From positions 13,971,383-14,035,382 of the forward strand of contig NC_135252.1 in NCBI RefSeq assembly GCF_964204865.1: DNA of 64,000 bases, given 5' to 3'. Below, piece after piece: positions 49,446 to 61,319 of the stretch; within the stretch, counting starts at the first letter, position 1; each line of letters opens with the position of its first letter. The notes under the pieces were generated by a model. The model worked only from the letters and a program-made list of their open reading frames with translations. It searched no databases and was not told the DNA's origin. This stretch comes from Styela clava. Taxonomy: Eukaryota; Chordata; Ascidiacea; Stolidobranchia; Styelidae. Position numbers and translations under genes: made by a program.

Positions 49446-51216
49446 CAGCTGAAAATGGCTCGTTTGCTTAAAACTGGACTATCCAGAAAATAACTTACAA
49501 TTATCATATTAAATGGACAAGTGATTTTTTGCAATAAATTACTCAGGGCTTCATTTTTTTCAATTTAATATTCTGGGTCATTGTCAAGTTTGAAAGACTT
49601 TACCTCCTCTGTAGAATAAAATTTTAACTCTTAACCACGCCCGATGTTATCTCTGTACACACTCTTTAGTCCTAAATTGAGATACTTAATGGGTCTTTTT
49701 ATCATCGTATATTCCAAGTAGTTTTAAGTATTGCTTGATGCTTTAGCTGTATGCGCAACAGTTTCTATAACAGTTTTAAGACATTAAATAACATAACCGT
49801 GTTTCTTTCGTTTTTGTGCATTAGTTTGATTCTGAATTCACGTTTAACTCACATACTATGTAAGTGGTGCACACCACTAAATTTGCGTCACACATATTTT
49901 GCAGGTGTTATTTTTGTGCCTATTCCGACGTTTAATAGACCTATTTATTGTGCCGATGGGATCGGGACGATTTTTTTTTCTTGTTTATAGCTTCGTCCTT
50001 CGTGAAACGTTTTAAACTGCGTGGCCCCATCTAAAAACAGTATGCAGCATTGTTTTGTACTCATCCCTTGCGGTTCATTAGAAAGGTAGCGCGCACAAAA
50101 TTTTTATTTTTTTTTTATTGTCGTCTTACATAATCTCTACATAGCCTTCAATCCATATGTGACCGTAATCAGTACACCAGATAATTGGTCTCAATAAGTG
50201 TAGTCATACAAGAAAAATATTTTTTTATTTTGCATCAGCATTGCCTTCTTATTCTTGGCATCAAGAGGGTTGCCAGAAAACATATTTTAAGGTGGTCTAG
50301 CGAATCTGAAGATTAAGAGGTCAATGTTCAAAGTACTTTTAGAGGCTTCATAACGTTTTCATATTCGGAGATATTGCGTACTTGAAGAAATAAATCCTAC
50401 TTGTCGTTGGCACGTCACCCAATTCAGCTAAATATAATAGTATGTTTAAGCGAAGCAAGCTTTTTGGACAAAAATGTTCATAGTTACATACAATTTACCA
50501 TTATATATATATTTTTTTTCGTGATTGGGCTTTGCGTAAAAGAAAAACGTTGCGCAAATAATGGTTATACCCAATTCACGGTAGAATATATTTAAACGGA
50601 TATGTGTAAAAGCCAAAAAGGGATTTGATATTTATCTTGGTAGTGAGTAAACTGAGAAATAACAGTTTACCTGGCACATATACTGGTAGTTCTATTTCAC
50701 CATTCACGTATATATTGCTCTGGATGTCCGACAGGTCCGAATTACTGATACTGATATATGAAGGTAAATTTTGTACAATATACTTGTGTCAAAGGCCATA
50801 TCGTTACGCATGTCATAAAATAAAATACTATATTACGTTGAAAGTTTCAAGTGCCATGGAAAACTTGTTTGAAGTATTGTCCTGCGCCGCATGTTTTCTT
50901 TACCCGGACTTAGCGTAAGCGCCGCGTAGTATTATCAATAGAACGTCATTTTGCCAGTGTTTACAATTGTATATTCCTGAGAAGGCACACAAAGGTGTCA
51001 TTTAAAATCTGTTGTTAGTATTAGGCGATTTGTCATAGACGGCAGATAGACTCGGTGGATTAGATAATTAAGTAGCCACGCGGAAAATATTATCGTGTTT
51101 CAATCCCAGTCGAGTATAATCGTCTGACAAAGTATGACGAGTGGGGCAGGTCACTTTTTTCAGCGTTATTCCAATGTTCTAGTTTAGATAGATTTACGTT
51201 TACGCGTGATTTAGGC
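49446..51216. other. Intergenic, no gene recognised
   Basis: Only short frames without domains and a few T-rich runs. Nothing beyond background composition was recognised. Confidence 0.4.
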
Positions 51217-51532
51217 CAGGGCTACTCAACTGGCGGACCGCGGTCCGAATCCGGACCTTTCGAGTATTGGATTTGGATCGCACCTAATTATTTATTTTGG
51301 ATCATTAGCCCCACTTTTTGAATTTCCTATTATAAAATGACTTTCATAGTTTTGAATATATACGAAAAGAACTATAACACCATAATAAACAATTTTAATT
51401 TGCTACTAATCATTAGTCGGTCGAGGAAGTGCTCGTTTAAGGATGCCGAAACATCATTTCTGGAAAGACCGGACCCAAATAATTTTGAAGTTTTGTTTGC
51501 GGACCTTCAATAAAAGAAGGTGGGTAGCCCTG
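51217..51532. mobile_element. hAT MITE, 316 bp, perfect 8-bp target duplication
   Basis: ATTTAGGC at 51209-51216 is repeated exactly at 51533-51540. The left end is CAGGGCTACTCAACTGGCGG and the reversed right end CAGGGCTACCCACCTTC, with gcggacc/ggaccttc subterminal blocks on both sides. No coding capacity. Confidence 0.93.
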
Positions 51533-53593
51533 ATTTAGGCAACTCGTTAATTGAAAGACGATACGAAAGAATATAAGAACATTAGGCACAATACACTCAG
51601 TTTTCTAAACAAATTTGATAGTTTCAAAGCCACCAAATTTTCCTTTTTCCAGGTTTAGGTTCCTTGCTATGCGTAAATATTTTAATATGACTTTTGGAAA
51701 AAATTTCATTATGAATATTGGTTATATGAATGAAGTTTAACTGCATAATGAATCATTCGTCTTTCAATTTTAAAAATTAGTGCCCCATCAGCGCTACGTA
51801 TATCATTGGTATTACGTGTCTAGCCTTTTAGTGACCACTCATCATCCAATACTAGAGAGATTACCCATAACGCGGCCAACCAAAACTTTTCTTTATCATG
51901 AGACTATACTAGACAAACAAATGATTGAACGTCTTACAATGTACTTGACAAAATACTTCACCACTCTTTTCCTAATTTAATTTTACGTTTGATGTCTGAC
52001 ATGTTTGAAAATACATCTTTTCATGCTAGAACAAATAGTCTGGGCAATGAATGTGTAACGACAGGCAAAATATTTCAGATTGGTTCTATGACAGTGCAAC
52101 GAGATTATCATAGGATGCAAATTAAGATTGGTTCACGCACTATCGCTCTTTTAGTTTCAAAGTTTAACATACGCAGATGCGTAGAAAAAGAGTGGTAGTT
52201 TTGTGAAAGAAGTTTGTTTTCACACGTGTCGAATTCTTTGCAGATATGCCTGCGCAACCTAAAAAAATTGTTAATTGCATAGTGTGCTTTTATAATTGTT
52301 GCTATGATTTTAGTATGTTACAAAATAGTTGAGAAAAGTTTTGATGTTTAGTAAAATGACAAAATCAAATCACTTTCCTAGTTCAGATGCAATTTTTTTG
52401 CAATAAATAATTCGTGTGTTACTGAAATTTCTAAAATACTCTTTGGCAAAAAATTATGTTCATGTTTACTAAAGGCGCCTCAAACATAGGTTAGTGTGAA
52501 GAGAAAATCTAACGCGAAAAACGTGAACGCATAAGGAATATAGAGAATGAAGCTCTGTTGATTGTCTCCGCACAGTTTTCCGCAAATGTAAAAACTTGAT
52601 CTTAAATAGGATTGAAATTTTTGTGTTGTCAATATATCATGCTAATATTTTGTATCAATATACTATTGTTCTTTTCTTCGTATTGAAATCAAAAAAACTC
52701 ATAAAGCGGCTAATACATCGACTGTTAAAACAACAAAGACTTGGATTTGAACGTTGAAATGTCATCCATATTGAGCAAATTGTACACAAAAACACTGACG
52801 TTATAACAACAATTTCTCCACGGGGCTTCACCCAGAAGTTACAACAATAGAACTTCGTGTTATTTGTGTATATGGCTGGATACCGAATCGGATTTAAAAT
52901 CAGAAATTGTTTTTATGATGACGATAACTCCTCAAAGCAATTGTAAATATTTTTTTCATTCTGATCATTTATGAATTCGCGTGTGAATTTAAAACTCATA
53001 ACCATCACAAGCAGTTAGTTACAAATAAAGACATGTGAACTAACGAAAAATTCTATTAAAAAAATTATTCAAATTTTAATTATTATCGACGAGCTAGACA
53101 TATGAGAAAATGAGCACCTGATCTCATCCTCATTTTAGGAAATAGTTATTTAATTGAACAATTTTTCGTAAAATGTGTGTGAGAGTTGCGGGGATAAATA
53201 CCCATCAAAGAGGGCGGACGTGACGTATAATGAATCCAACCGGTCGTAGACACAAGAACTGAGTAATATATCACGGAGAGCATAGGAAAGATAAATATTC
53301 GAGCAGGAATACACCACATTGGGCAGTATGCACCATAAATGCAATGACATCGGCCGGTGTACTACATCATTATTTCTAGGAAAGGATATGCCTGAAGAGG
53401 AATAACGCTTTCTAAAACTTACATTCACTTTATTGACCGTGAAATAATTTTCTATTATTTTTGGAAGAAATTAAATCAAGGGCATCTATCTATATTACCA
53501 GGTCTTTGGGCGTGACATATTGGTATTTACGTCGTGCAGATATATAACCATAACTCAATTTTGTGTTTCAGTCGTAAATATTAATCAGCTAAG

Positions 53594-56500
53594 ATGAAAA
53601 ATTCACGCACAGCAATAACGACTTTAACAAGAAGATCGGAATTGGTGACCTTGGTACCTTCTACGGCTACTGCAGGTAAATACAATTCTAAGTACGTTTT
53701 GTCATGTGAAAAAGTTATTCTATTCAAGATTATTTAATTTTATGCTTTATTAAGCTCGTGCGAATTTAATCAAATGTTGTTATGTTGTCTATAATCACCA
53801 AATAAATCATTTATAAAACAACGAACAAAATAAGGGATCGCTCGTCCGCAACTGCTCTCAGAAAACAGTCAGCCTCAAATGATGAACATTCACGAGCTTC
53901 GACATCTACTTTCCTAGCGTGCATGTCGTGAGACTTCTGCTTGTACAAAGTATAGTTTGCGATTTATTAATAATATTTTATAATTTGATTCGTGGTTTTA
54001 GCAGAGCAGCTACCAAATTCTAACAACTTTCTAATTTCATCTTCTCGCCCCTAAAACAAATATTCCTGACCATTTTTTATTACCCAATATTATGAATCTT
54101 ATAAAACTTTCGATTACAGCTTTACAACTTGCGTTTTCATAATGTTAGGAATTTTTTTTTTAAATACTTTTAGACATAGTAATGTCGTACGGAGTGGCAG
54201 AGTCAGGATATAACATAATAAGTTGGCTTAGAAATTAGGATTGAGTTGTTTAGGTAACTTTGAATTAGCAGAGGATACTTTATGTAACTCCGGGTTCATT
54301 TAAAATTTCTTCACGTTGAGTAGATCACGATGGTGCTGTAAGCCCTTTGTTCGGCGCGGAGAACACGCTGTGGGTTTGTAGGTTTGAATCCCGTGAAGGA
54401 TACCTGTGAAGGTATTGCTGTGCTACTCGGCGTTATTTTATGCAATGAATGATTACGCCAACATTAACATTTTTCCTGCTTCAGGATAAGGTGTCTTCCG
54501 CACCTGTTGTAATTTGTAAATAAAAAGACGAAGTTTCAGAATTATTTTGCCAATTTTATCGGCCTATCTGCAACAAGTTTTGATTGACGTTACTTGACGT
54601 CTGATTGGGTCAAACTCTAATTCTAACTCTGGTGTGAAACGCGAGGGTGTCGTCATAGCTACCACCACTAAAGAAGTGATAACAGACTTCCTCGAGACGC
54701 ACCAGTAACTCATTAACAAGTTCAGTTCATTCAGCCTAAACCACTTTCCCATTTCTGGAAACCGCAGTTTAAGATGACTATGTTTGCATATTCTATTTAC
54801 ATTGTAAGGTCGGTTCTAGGATGATGCCGTTTATAACTCAATTCATTCATGTTAATAATACGGCCCACGTGTGACCATTTGTATCGAGCAATCATCTATA
54901 AAGACGTTATATCGTGGTATGCATGGCCCATAATAAAAATTTATACTAATTCAGAAAATCACGTTGTATATTTATAACTGAGATTAATTGAGTAACGTTA
55001 AACTGACCAACGCAGGTTTGCTTGGTGTACCCATGGTAATTTATAGCCTAGTTTTTTTTCCCGAAAGAAAGATCCTGATGAGTTATTGGTTTGTTCAACC
55101 GTGTTTCATATAAGCATATTTACGTTATCATTTTTGTCGAGAAATATCTCAAAAGTTTGGTGAGCCGACGGGCCTTTTCGAAGGTTTATATATACACTAT
55201 TGTACAAATTTGCAGTTGGTTTTTGTTGTTGTTTATTGTTTCCAGTTTCATGAGGTCAAACTTTCTATGTAAATGATCTGAAAAGTATTCGGGTACAAGA
55301 TTATGCGAGAACGTGCGAGGACCTGAATGAGTTCAGAGTCTAGTTTATTCGTAGCTCTCCTAATATTACATTTAAAAAAAACTGTGGTGAGAGAACACAA
55401 GAAATATAATATGATATGAATGTAATTTTGAGCAAGGTCAACGATGGATCATGAGAGTCCGTACGTCGATCTCAATTTTGCTCATTACAGATGAATTTTA
55501 GGCATTCGATAAACAATTTATTATTTATGGCATTATTTGGGGTTCTGGTCAGCGTTGCTTTGAATGCCCAACTGTTTGGATACGGCGACAAACGAGAAAG
55601 TAATTACTGTCGGTGTCATGGTGATATTTACCTATATACTCCTTGATGTTTGATATTCTCCACACTCAATAACCCCCTCTACGATTAAATTATGTGGACT
55701 AATTTATTGAGTATTGGGTGTAAATGAATCAGTACATAGAGAGATGTTGTAAACCTTGAATCGATTTTTTTGCCTACCTAATAACACTACACTGGACATT
55801 GCATTTTAGATCTAAACTGTTTAGCTATACAGAATTAAACTGTTTAGCAATTTCTCTTCTGGAATTAGCATGTATAGAATATACTAAAATACGGATTAAG
55901 CAGATATATATTGTAAAAAAAAGCACACTGGTTGCTATTGTGAGGCATTCAGACTAGGTATCCTAACTGTAAAAGGTAAATTATCATTAATCACACATAG
56001 TGATCACGAACACGTACGAAATAGAGTAAATGGCTTGGTCTTTATATACTTATATTTAGAAGGGTGCTCCTGAAGTATGCGCACCAAGATGTCGCACAAC
56101 CTGAACCTTGTACACAACATGAGTTCAGGTTGTGCGCCATCTTGGTGCGCATACTTCAGGAGGTCCCTTAGATGTATATTAACTAAAGAGATAGCTGGAA
56201 ATTTAATTGACATATATAAAATAACAGTAGCAATATTTACGGATGTTACCTATTTGGTGTCTCATTTGTATGTTTACACATTGAGGGTCAGAAAACAAAC
56301 AAATATATATAAACTTCGGTTTAATACAGTTCAGAAAAAAGTATATATGACGTGACCGAAGAATTTCAGCCAGACATTGCATGATTCGAAGTTATCGCGA
56401 ACCTGTTTATCGTAAATATATATATTGTACTGTACCATATAGCCTACTTATTCAAATTACAGTTGGCCCAAATTTTAGAAACTTTTAGACGATAGATAGA

Positions 56501-59500
56501 TATAGTTTATCGCATTCCAGGGTGAAAGGAGACGTCGAAATTCAATACTGGTTATCGAGCGGCGGCACCATTGGGGAAGTCTAACAGAAACGTGCTAAAT
56601 ATAATAAAACCAAAAAAACTATGTTATTCAATAAAGGAAATAAAAAAAGCAATAGGTACGTCACGGCGACCTGGTACATACCAAGCATATATATATTTTA
56701 TAGGATAAATTCACAATGGCCAGTTTCATATGTTGTTCTGCCGCTACGATGCAAAAGAGAACAATTTTTAGACAAACTCGTTAGTTTGATATTCGTTTAT
56801 TCACCCACCGACCATAGATAGATTAAACTTGGTATTGTTCTATCTAAGTGGGCAAAACACTGTTCAACATGGTCATACTCTAGTCTAGTGTGGTTTGAAT
56901 CATATTTTGACAATCACGCCATCCATTGTTGAAAGAATCGACGTGTCAATTTATAGATGTTTACAGTTTGGGGTTTGTGGGTTTGTTATCGAAAGAAACT
57001 TCACCACGTTCCGTTGAGGAATTTTTGAGTGACAATAGCGATGATGTATAAGTTATCAACAGAGGTATAATATTTGTTGAAAGATTTAGGTGTAAATGAA
57101 AACGAAACTACAGCATACATGGCTCGACACTACTTGAAGCAGTTAAATTGTACTTGTGCATAAACGTGTTTGGATCTGCAGCTTAGCCTATGATATGTGC
57201 GATCGCTAATGTGATTTTATTTGGCATGGTTATTTTGAATAACTAGAGTTATAATTGTGGTAAGACGACCGTTGTCAGTAATGTTTAAACTATAATTTTA
57301 ACCGATTTTTTCCTTTAAAAATTATGTATACAGTCACGAGTTCAAATTCGGTGAATCAATGGAGTGAAGGAAGAAGAAAATTTCTTCAGGTGCATCAAGA
57401 TCGATATTTACAAAGATTGGCAATTCTCAGGGAATCATTACTACGAGAAAACAAAGATTTTGTTAAACTCAATTTGCCGAAAAACTCCGACAAAAGCACT
57501 GGATTTTGGGAAGCTATTTTGTCGGATTTTAATGACGCTTCATTATCAAAAAAATTTCCTCACACAAAATCCCACCGTTCAATACATGCATCGCTTGGCG
57601 GCGGAATGAGTGACGAAAAACAAAGAAGGTAAAATCAGAGTTGCACAATTTGCACACATTCTATAAGCATTACCGTGGCACGTGTGATGTCATTATTGAA
57701 ATTATATTTTATGCTATTTTAGTTAGATGTGAGCACATTATAAAGCTCCTGATGCTAAGTAATATTCAGTTGAAACAAAAAACATTCAAAAAGATATTTC
57801 TTGTTTCGACATATTCAAAATTGATATGACGACCTAATAGAAGGTTAATGGGTATGCATCGAAAAAATTGTACTCGTTACATAGCGTGCACAATGCCTAA
57901 TATGCTGAAACAATGAAATAATCCATTATCATGCCATTATTAGGGGACATTTGGAACGATTGCGACGAATACGAATTATGCAGATGCAACGAAGATTGCC
58001 TCCTCAACTTGAACCGTTGCACGGTATAGGATTGGGTGCAAAAAAAGAGTCAAAGTTAAAAGAGAACAAGCAAGTGTCTCAAAGGATTCCCCCAACCGCT
58101 TATCACGTTGATTGGATGAAAGGAAATCACGCGATTACGCCCATTGGCGACCACGAAAAAGCAATAAACTCATGGACACTCAAGCATTTGAGGTTTGTGT
58201 GTGTTTATCGTTTCATTGGCTCGGTGGTAGGACGCGTCGTACTAAACGTTAGGTATACGCTGAAACCGCACCTCTGATTACCATGCGTGGGTTTGCATGT
58301 TCTTATCCCGTGGGGGATAATTATGCACGAGATGATTGCTGGATTCCTCGTCACTGTAGGGTGGGTGGTTCAAGTAACCGCTGGTCTATGCGTCTGAAAC
58401 AAATAACTGGCTAACTATTCCCATACTCGGCATGGACTGGTAACCGGACGAGAGGCTATGATTCGCCATGTGATTAAGCAGTCTTATCGACTTTCCTCTC
58501 CCCTGGGATGAAAATCCTACTCTATGCTCACTCAAAGCAAAACCCCTAACCGTTAACTAAAAGTAAACTTATGAACGAGTTTAATCCAACTCCACTGAGT
58601 AAGAAGCAAAATAAAGATTGTGTGTAGATACCGATGGAATACAAATCTTAGGTTTTATAGAAGGTTTTAATGATAACAATTACATCTGATGATGTTTTAT
58701 ACCATCGATAGTATCAGCGCTTGAATATGTAACTATCCATCCATTATTGGCAGTATAATAATACCGTTCATCGCCGGTTTTAACATGCCAAGAACTTACT
58801 ACGTGCGCTCTTATAACCTATGACATTTTATTGTACAGCAGGCTTACGAGCTTTAGATCACTTGAGTATCCTACATATATATAAATGCGACTTATGCAAA
58901 CAGCGGCATTAACACTCATTTCAGAACCTAGAATCATACATGACTAAATATTGTTAAACTCTGAACGGTATTTATGGAGATCATAATGATAAATTAATAA
59001 TAATAATCTATGTTTTGCGATTGCTATTGCCGGGGCAGTTTAACATTTATAATTTATTAGAATTGTAAATAATGAATTGAAGTCCGTACATATATATATA
59101 TTTGTACTAGATAGTGTCGAATTTTATACATTGATACAAAAGTGCGATGCTATGGGACATATAGGATTCAAGTATATATATGTTATATAGTTAGGACGGC
59201 CAAAAGCAAATGGTAAGCAGGCGACCTATTCACGCAAAACATATTTTATTTCGTTATTATTCAATTGGCATTTCTTATTACTTGCATAGTCTGGTAACCA
59301 TCTGATTGCTAATCACTGATTAATCCTTCCAGAACGGTAGATGTGGTACCGGAAAACGAAACAGCAGATAATTTTCCAAACGATATTCGAAGTCTTCTAC
59401 GCCGTACAAGACACTCTTCAAATGTCAGTGTGAAAGAAACCTCGGAAGAGAAAGAACACATGGAAGTCAAAACCACTGCGAACACAATTCCAGAGGCCAG

Positions 59501-59879
59501 ACAAACATCACATTCGAAGCGAAGTAAAAGCACAGTTTCCCGAAATGCAAATACAGAACCTGAACCGCCACCTACGCCTCCACCTGCTCCGGCTTCGACT
59601 CCATCTCCGCAATCACCTTTCATGTCCGAAATAATTTCCCATCATTCGGCCTCAACCTCTCGTTTAAACACCGCCAGTACCAGAAAGGGAGAAGAGAGCG
59701 ACACTGAAGATATCACAGTTGGCAGTCGGAATTCCAACCTGGTTGATCGATCAACTTCACCTATAGGTTTCAGATTGCCACATCTCAAATCGGCCGAGAG
59801 AAACTCAGCAGAAGACAAGCCAGACTCGGCAAATTCGAAAAGACACATTGTTGTTAAAATCCCTCACGGTACTAGATAG
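53594..59879 (+). CDS. Uncharacterised charged, proline/serine-rich protein, 4 coding exons
   Basis: I do not recognise the family. Preferred model: 53594-53675, 57334-57628, 57944-58192 and 59333-59879, 1173 nt, 390 aa, every junction in phase with GT-AG ends. Exon 1 has a good acceptor upstream (gtgtttcag) and donor (gcag/gtaaat). Without it, translation could begin at the ATG at 57324, giving 366 aa. The protein is basic and hydrophilic, with no signal peptide or membrane segment. An Arg-rich helix spans the exon 2/3 junction (GHLERLRRIRIMQMQRR) and may be a short coiled coil. Exon 3 has a PPTAYHVDWM segment, and exon 4 has a Pro-rich stretch (EPEPPPTPPPAPASTPSPQ) within a Ser/Thr-rich tail ending KIPHGTR. 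A cytoplasmic, cytoskeletal or ciliary role is only a guess. Exon 1 is the least certain part. Confidence 0.65.
54325..54430 (+). repeat. SINE head, diverged copy
   Basis: gatggtgctgtaagccc is followed by gtgggtttgtaggtttgaatcccgtg in two adjoining parts, giving the family's B box region, then a gaaggtattgctgtgctact body remnant. There is no recognisable 3' tail. It lies within the first intron of the preferred unknown-gene model. Confidence 0.55.
55491..55646 (+). CDS. Candidate small secreted peptide ORF (51 codons)
   Basis: ATG follows an acceptor-like ctcattacag. The frame has a textbook-like signal peptide: a basic start, hydrophobic LLFMALFGVLVSVALNA, then a plausible cleavage after NA. 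The remainder is QLFGYGD, a dibasic KR, then ESNYCRCHG and a short tail to the stop at 55646. A processed peptide precursor, or the first exon of a longer secreted protein (a donor-like catg/gtgata lies at about 55620), would both fit. Chance is also possible for so short a frame. No homologue is recognised, and it lies in the presumed first intron of another gene. Confidence 0.28.
   Translation: MNFRHSINNLLFMALFGVLVSVALNAQLFGYGDKRESNYCRCHGDIYLYTP
56067..56162. repeat. Long near-perfect hairpin, 40-bp arms
   Basis: Arms 56067-56106 and 56123-56162 pair at 39 of 40 positions around a 16-base loop. Pairing continues weakly outward (aggg/ccct at 56061 and 56168). The arms are GC-richer than the surroundings (for example atgcgcaccaagatg). 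It may be a palindromic MITE or a precursor-like RNA hairpin. It lies in the first intron of the unknown gene. Confidence 0.92.
56521..56585 (+). repeat. Second copy of the low-copy dispersed repeat
   Basis: Matches the segment at 45855-45920 through ggttatcgagcrgcg and the caccnttggggaagt block. Class unknown. Confidence 0.5.
58205..58530 (+). repeat. tRNA-derived SINE, near full length
   Basis: The head region (ggctcggtggtaggacgcgt) is followed by cctctgattaccatgcgtgg, a degenerate B box (catgttcttatccc), the body (gctggattcctcgtcactgt; ggtaaccggacgagagg) and the tail aaatcctactctatg. It starts only about a dozen bases after the donor of exon 3 of the unknown gene, in the same orientation. 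Confidence 0.82.
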
Positions 59880-60244
59880 TCCAATACCAGTCTCGTACGG
59901 TTCCATTACATTTTTGAACCCACGACAATTGCATCTATACGGATATTTGGACCCATACTAACCCTAACCCACGGATTTTATCACCCGCATATAGTTTGAA
60001 CCCGCGGATATACGGGTGCAAATGTACGGGTTCAAATGCGCTGTCACCATATCGTACACATATGAGACTCCGTAATCGCGTCTTCTTCCTGATATTTCAA
60101 CTAGGAAGGCGGAATTTGCTGGCGTACTGGTGTTTGTCCGAAGCCGACCAAAAGCTAATTACAGCTTTCAATGTGCATATAATTTTCTTGCTGAAATGTG
60201 CGGATTTGCATTATATGATGTTAATGTTATACCATTGCTCACCT

Positions 60245-60250
60245 AATAAA
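60245..60250 (+). terminator. Possible polyadenylation signal of the unknown gene
   Basis: AATAAA about 370 bp after the stop at 59879. Before it, 59930-60040 holds repeated acccgcggata/tacgggt-like short motifs with no coding sense. The remainder to 61319 shows no gene. Confidence 0.4.
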
Positions 60251-61135
60251 AGTAATCTTTTGTATTTGAAGTTTAGTGCAGTTATATATATTTAAACAAG
60301 AAAAGAGATCAATAACGGACAAATCATTAAAAATTATTGACAGAGAAATTGAAGAACTAATACAAGAATAATACACAAAAGAATTTCAGAAAATCACAAA
60401 AATATAAGTTTTTAAATTTAGCAAACGATTCCAAAGTTGTATAATATTTCGAAAGTGCATTGTTTTTCACTATTCTAATGCTGCAACTTCACCTTTTTTA
60501 TTTCAATATTACAAACATCCATGACAGAAGCATTAATCAATACTGGTGCCATATGGATAACATAATACTTACCGGTTATAATAACAAATATATAATCATA
60601 TGGAAAGTATATTATGAAGGAATAGCAGTATTATTGACTGAACTGGCTTCTTTAACAATGTGTCTCTCCCGTCTATCTTTATAGAAAAACATCTTATCTT
60701 TGACATAATCATAAATCGCGGGACAAAAGAATATCTTTCGAGTATAAGTTATAATCTGAATTCAAAAGGATTTGCGGACATCAAAGAACATAGATTAAGG
60801 CAATCCGTGTTATATAAAGTAATATGAAGAAGTTTTAAAAATTTACATCTATTTGCAATAAAAGAAAAAATTAAAACCAAACCCAGTCAGATAACCGCTT
60901 CAACAGAGTAAGAAACAAATATGAAACGACATTTACAGTGTAGCTCGTCTATAGAACACCCTAAACTGCAGAAAATAAGGAATATTTCAAACATAATTAG
61001 AGCTATACATCCTCCCGCTTAAAGTAACTAAAAAATCTCAATAATACAATTCATATGCCAGCAGCACCAATAGTCAGTGCCAATAACGGTACTTTTACAT
61101 TGCCACAAAATAGGGGACTTAAATGTAGGTTTGTT

Positions 61136-61141
61136 TTTATT
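61136..61141 (-). terminator. Possible polyadenylation signal of the SAM/U-box gene
   Basis: AATAAA on the minus strand about 180 bp beyond the stop codon at 61320. Confidence 0.45.
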
Positions 61142-61319
61142 AACAAAGTAGCCATGTTTTACAGGCCTATAAGTGGCAGTGTGGGGAGCTTGCTCTGCCA
61201 ATTCATTCCAGAGAGAGAAATTCTGACTGGGTGAGGTGTTAATGAACGTAATATTTAGTAGTTTCAATTTTCAACAGAATGAAAGATAAATAACATCATG
61301 AATTTGCTATAATCTCAAA

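Noticed and set aside
49751..50918. Several plus-strand frames of 64-97 codons
   Set aside because: Compositionally background, with no domain, no splice context and no similarity among them.
59955..60040. Telomere-like taaccctaaccc and acccgcggata repeats
   Set aside because: Only two adjoining units, followed by other short motifs. Not a telomeric array.
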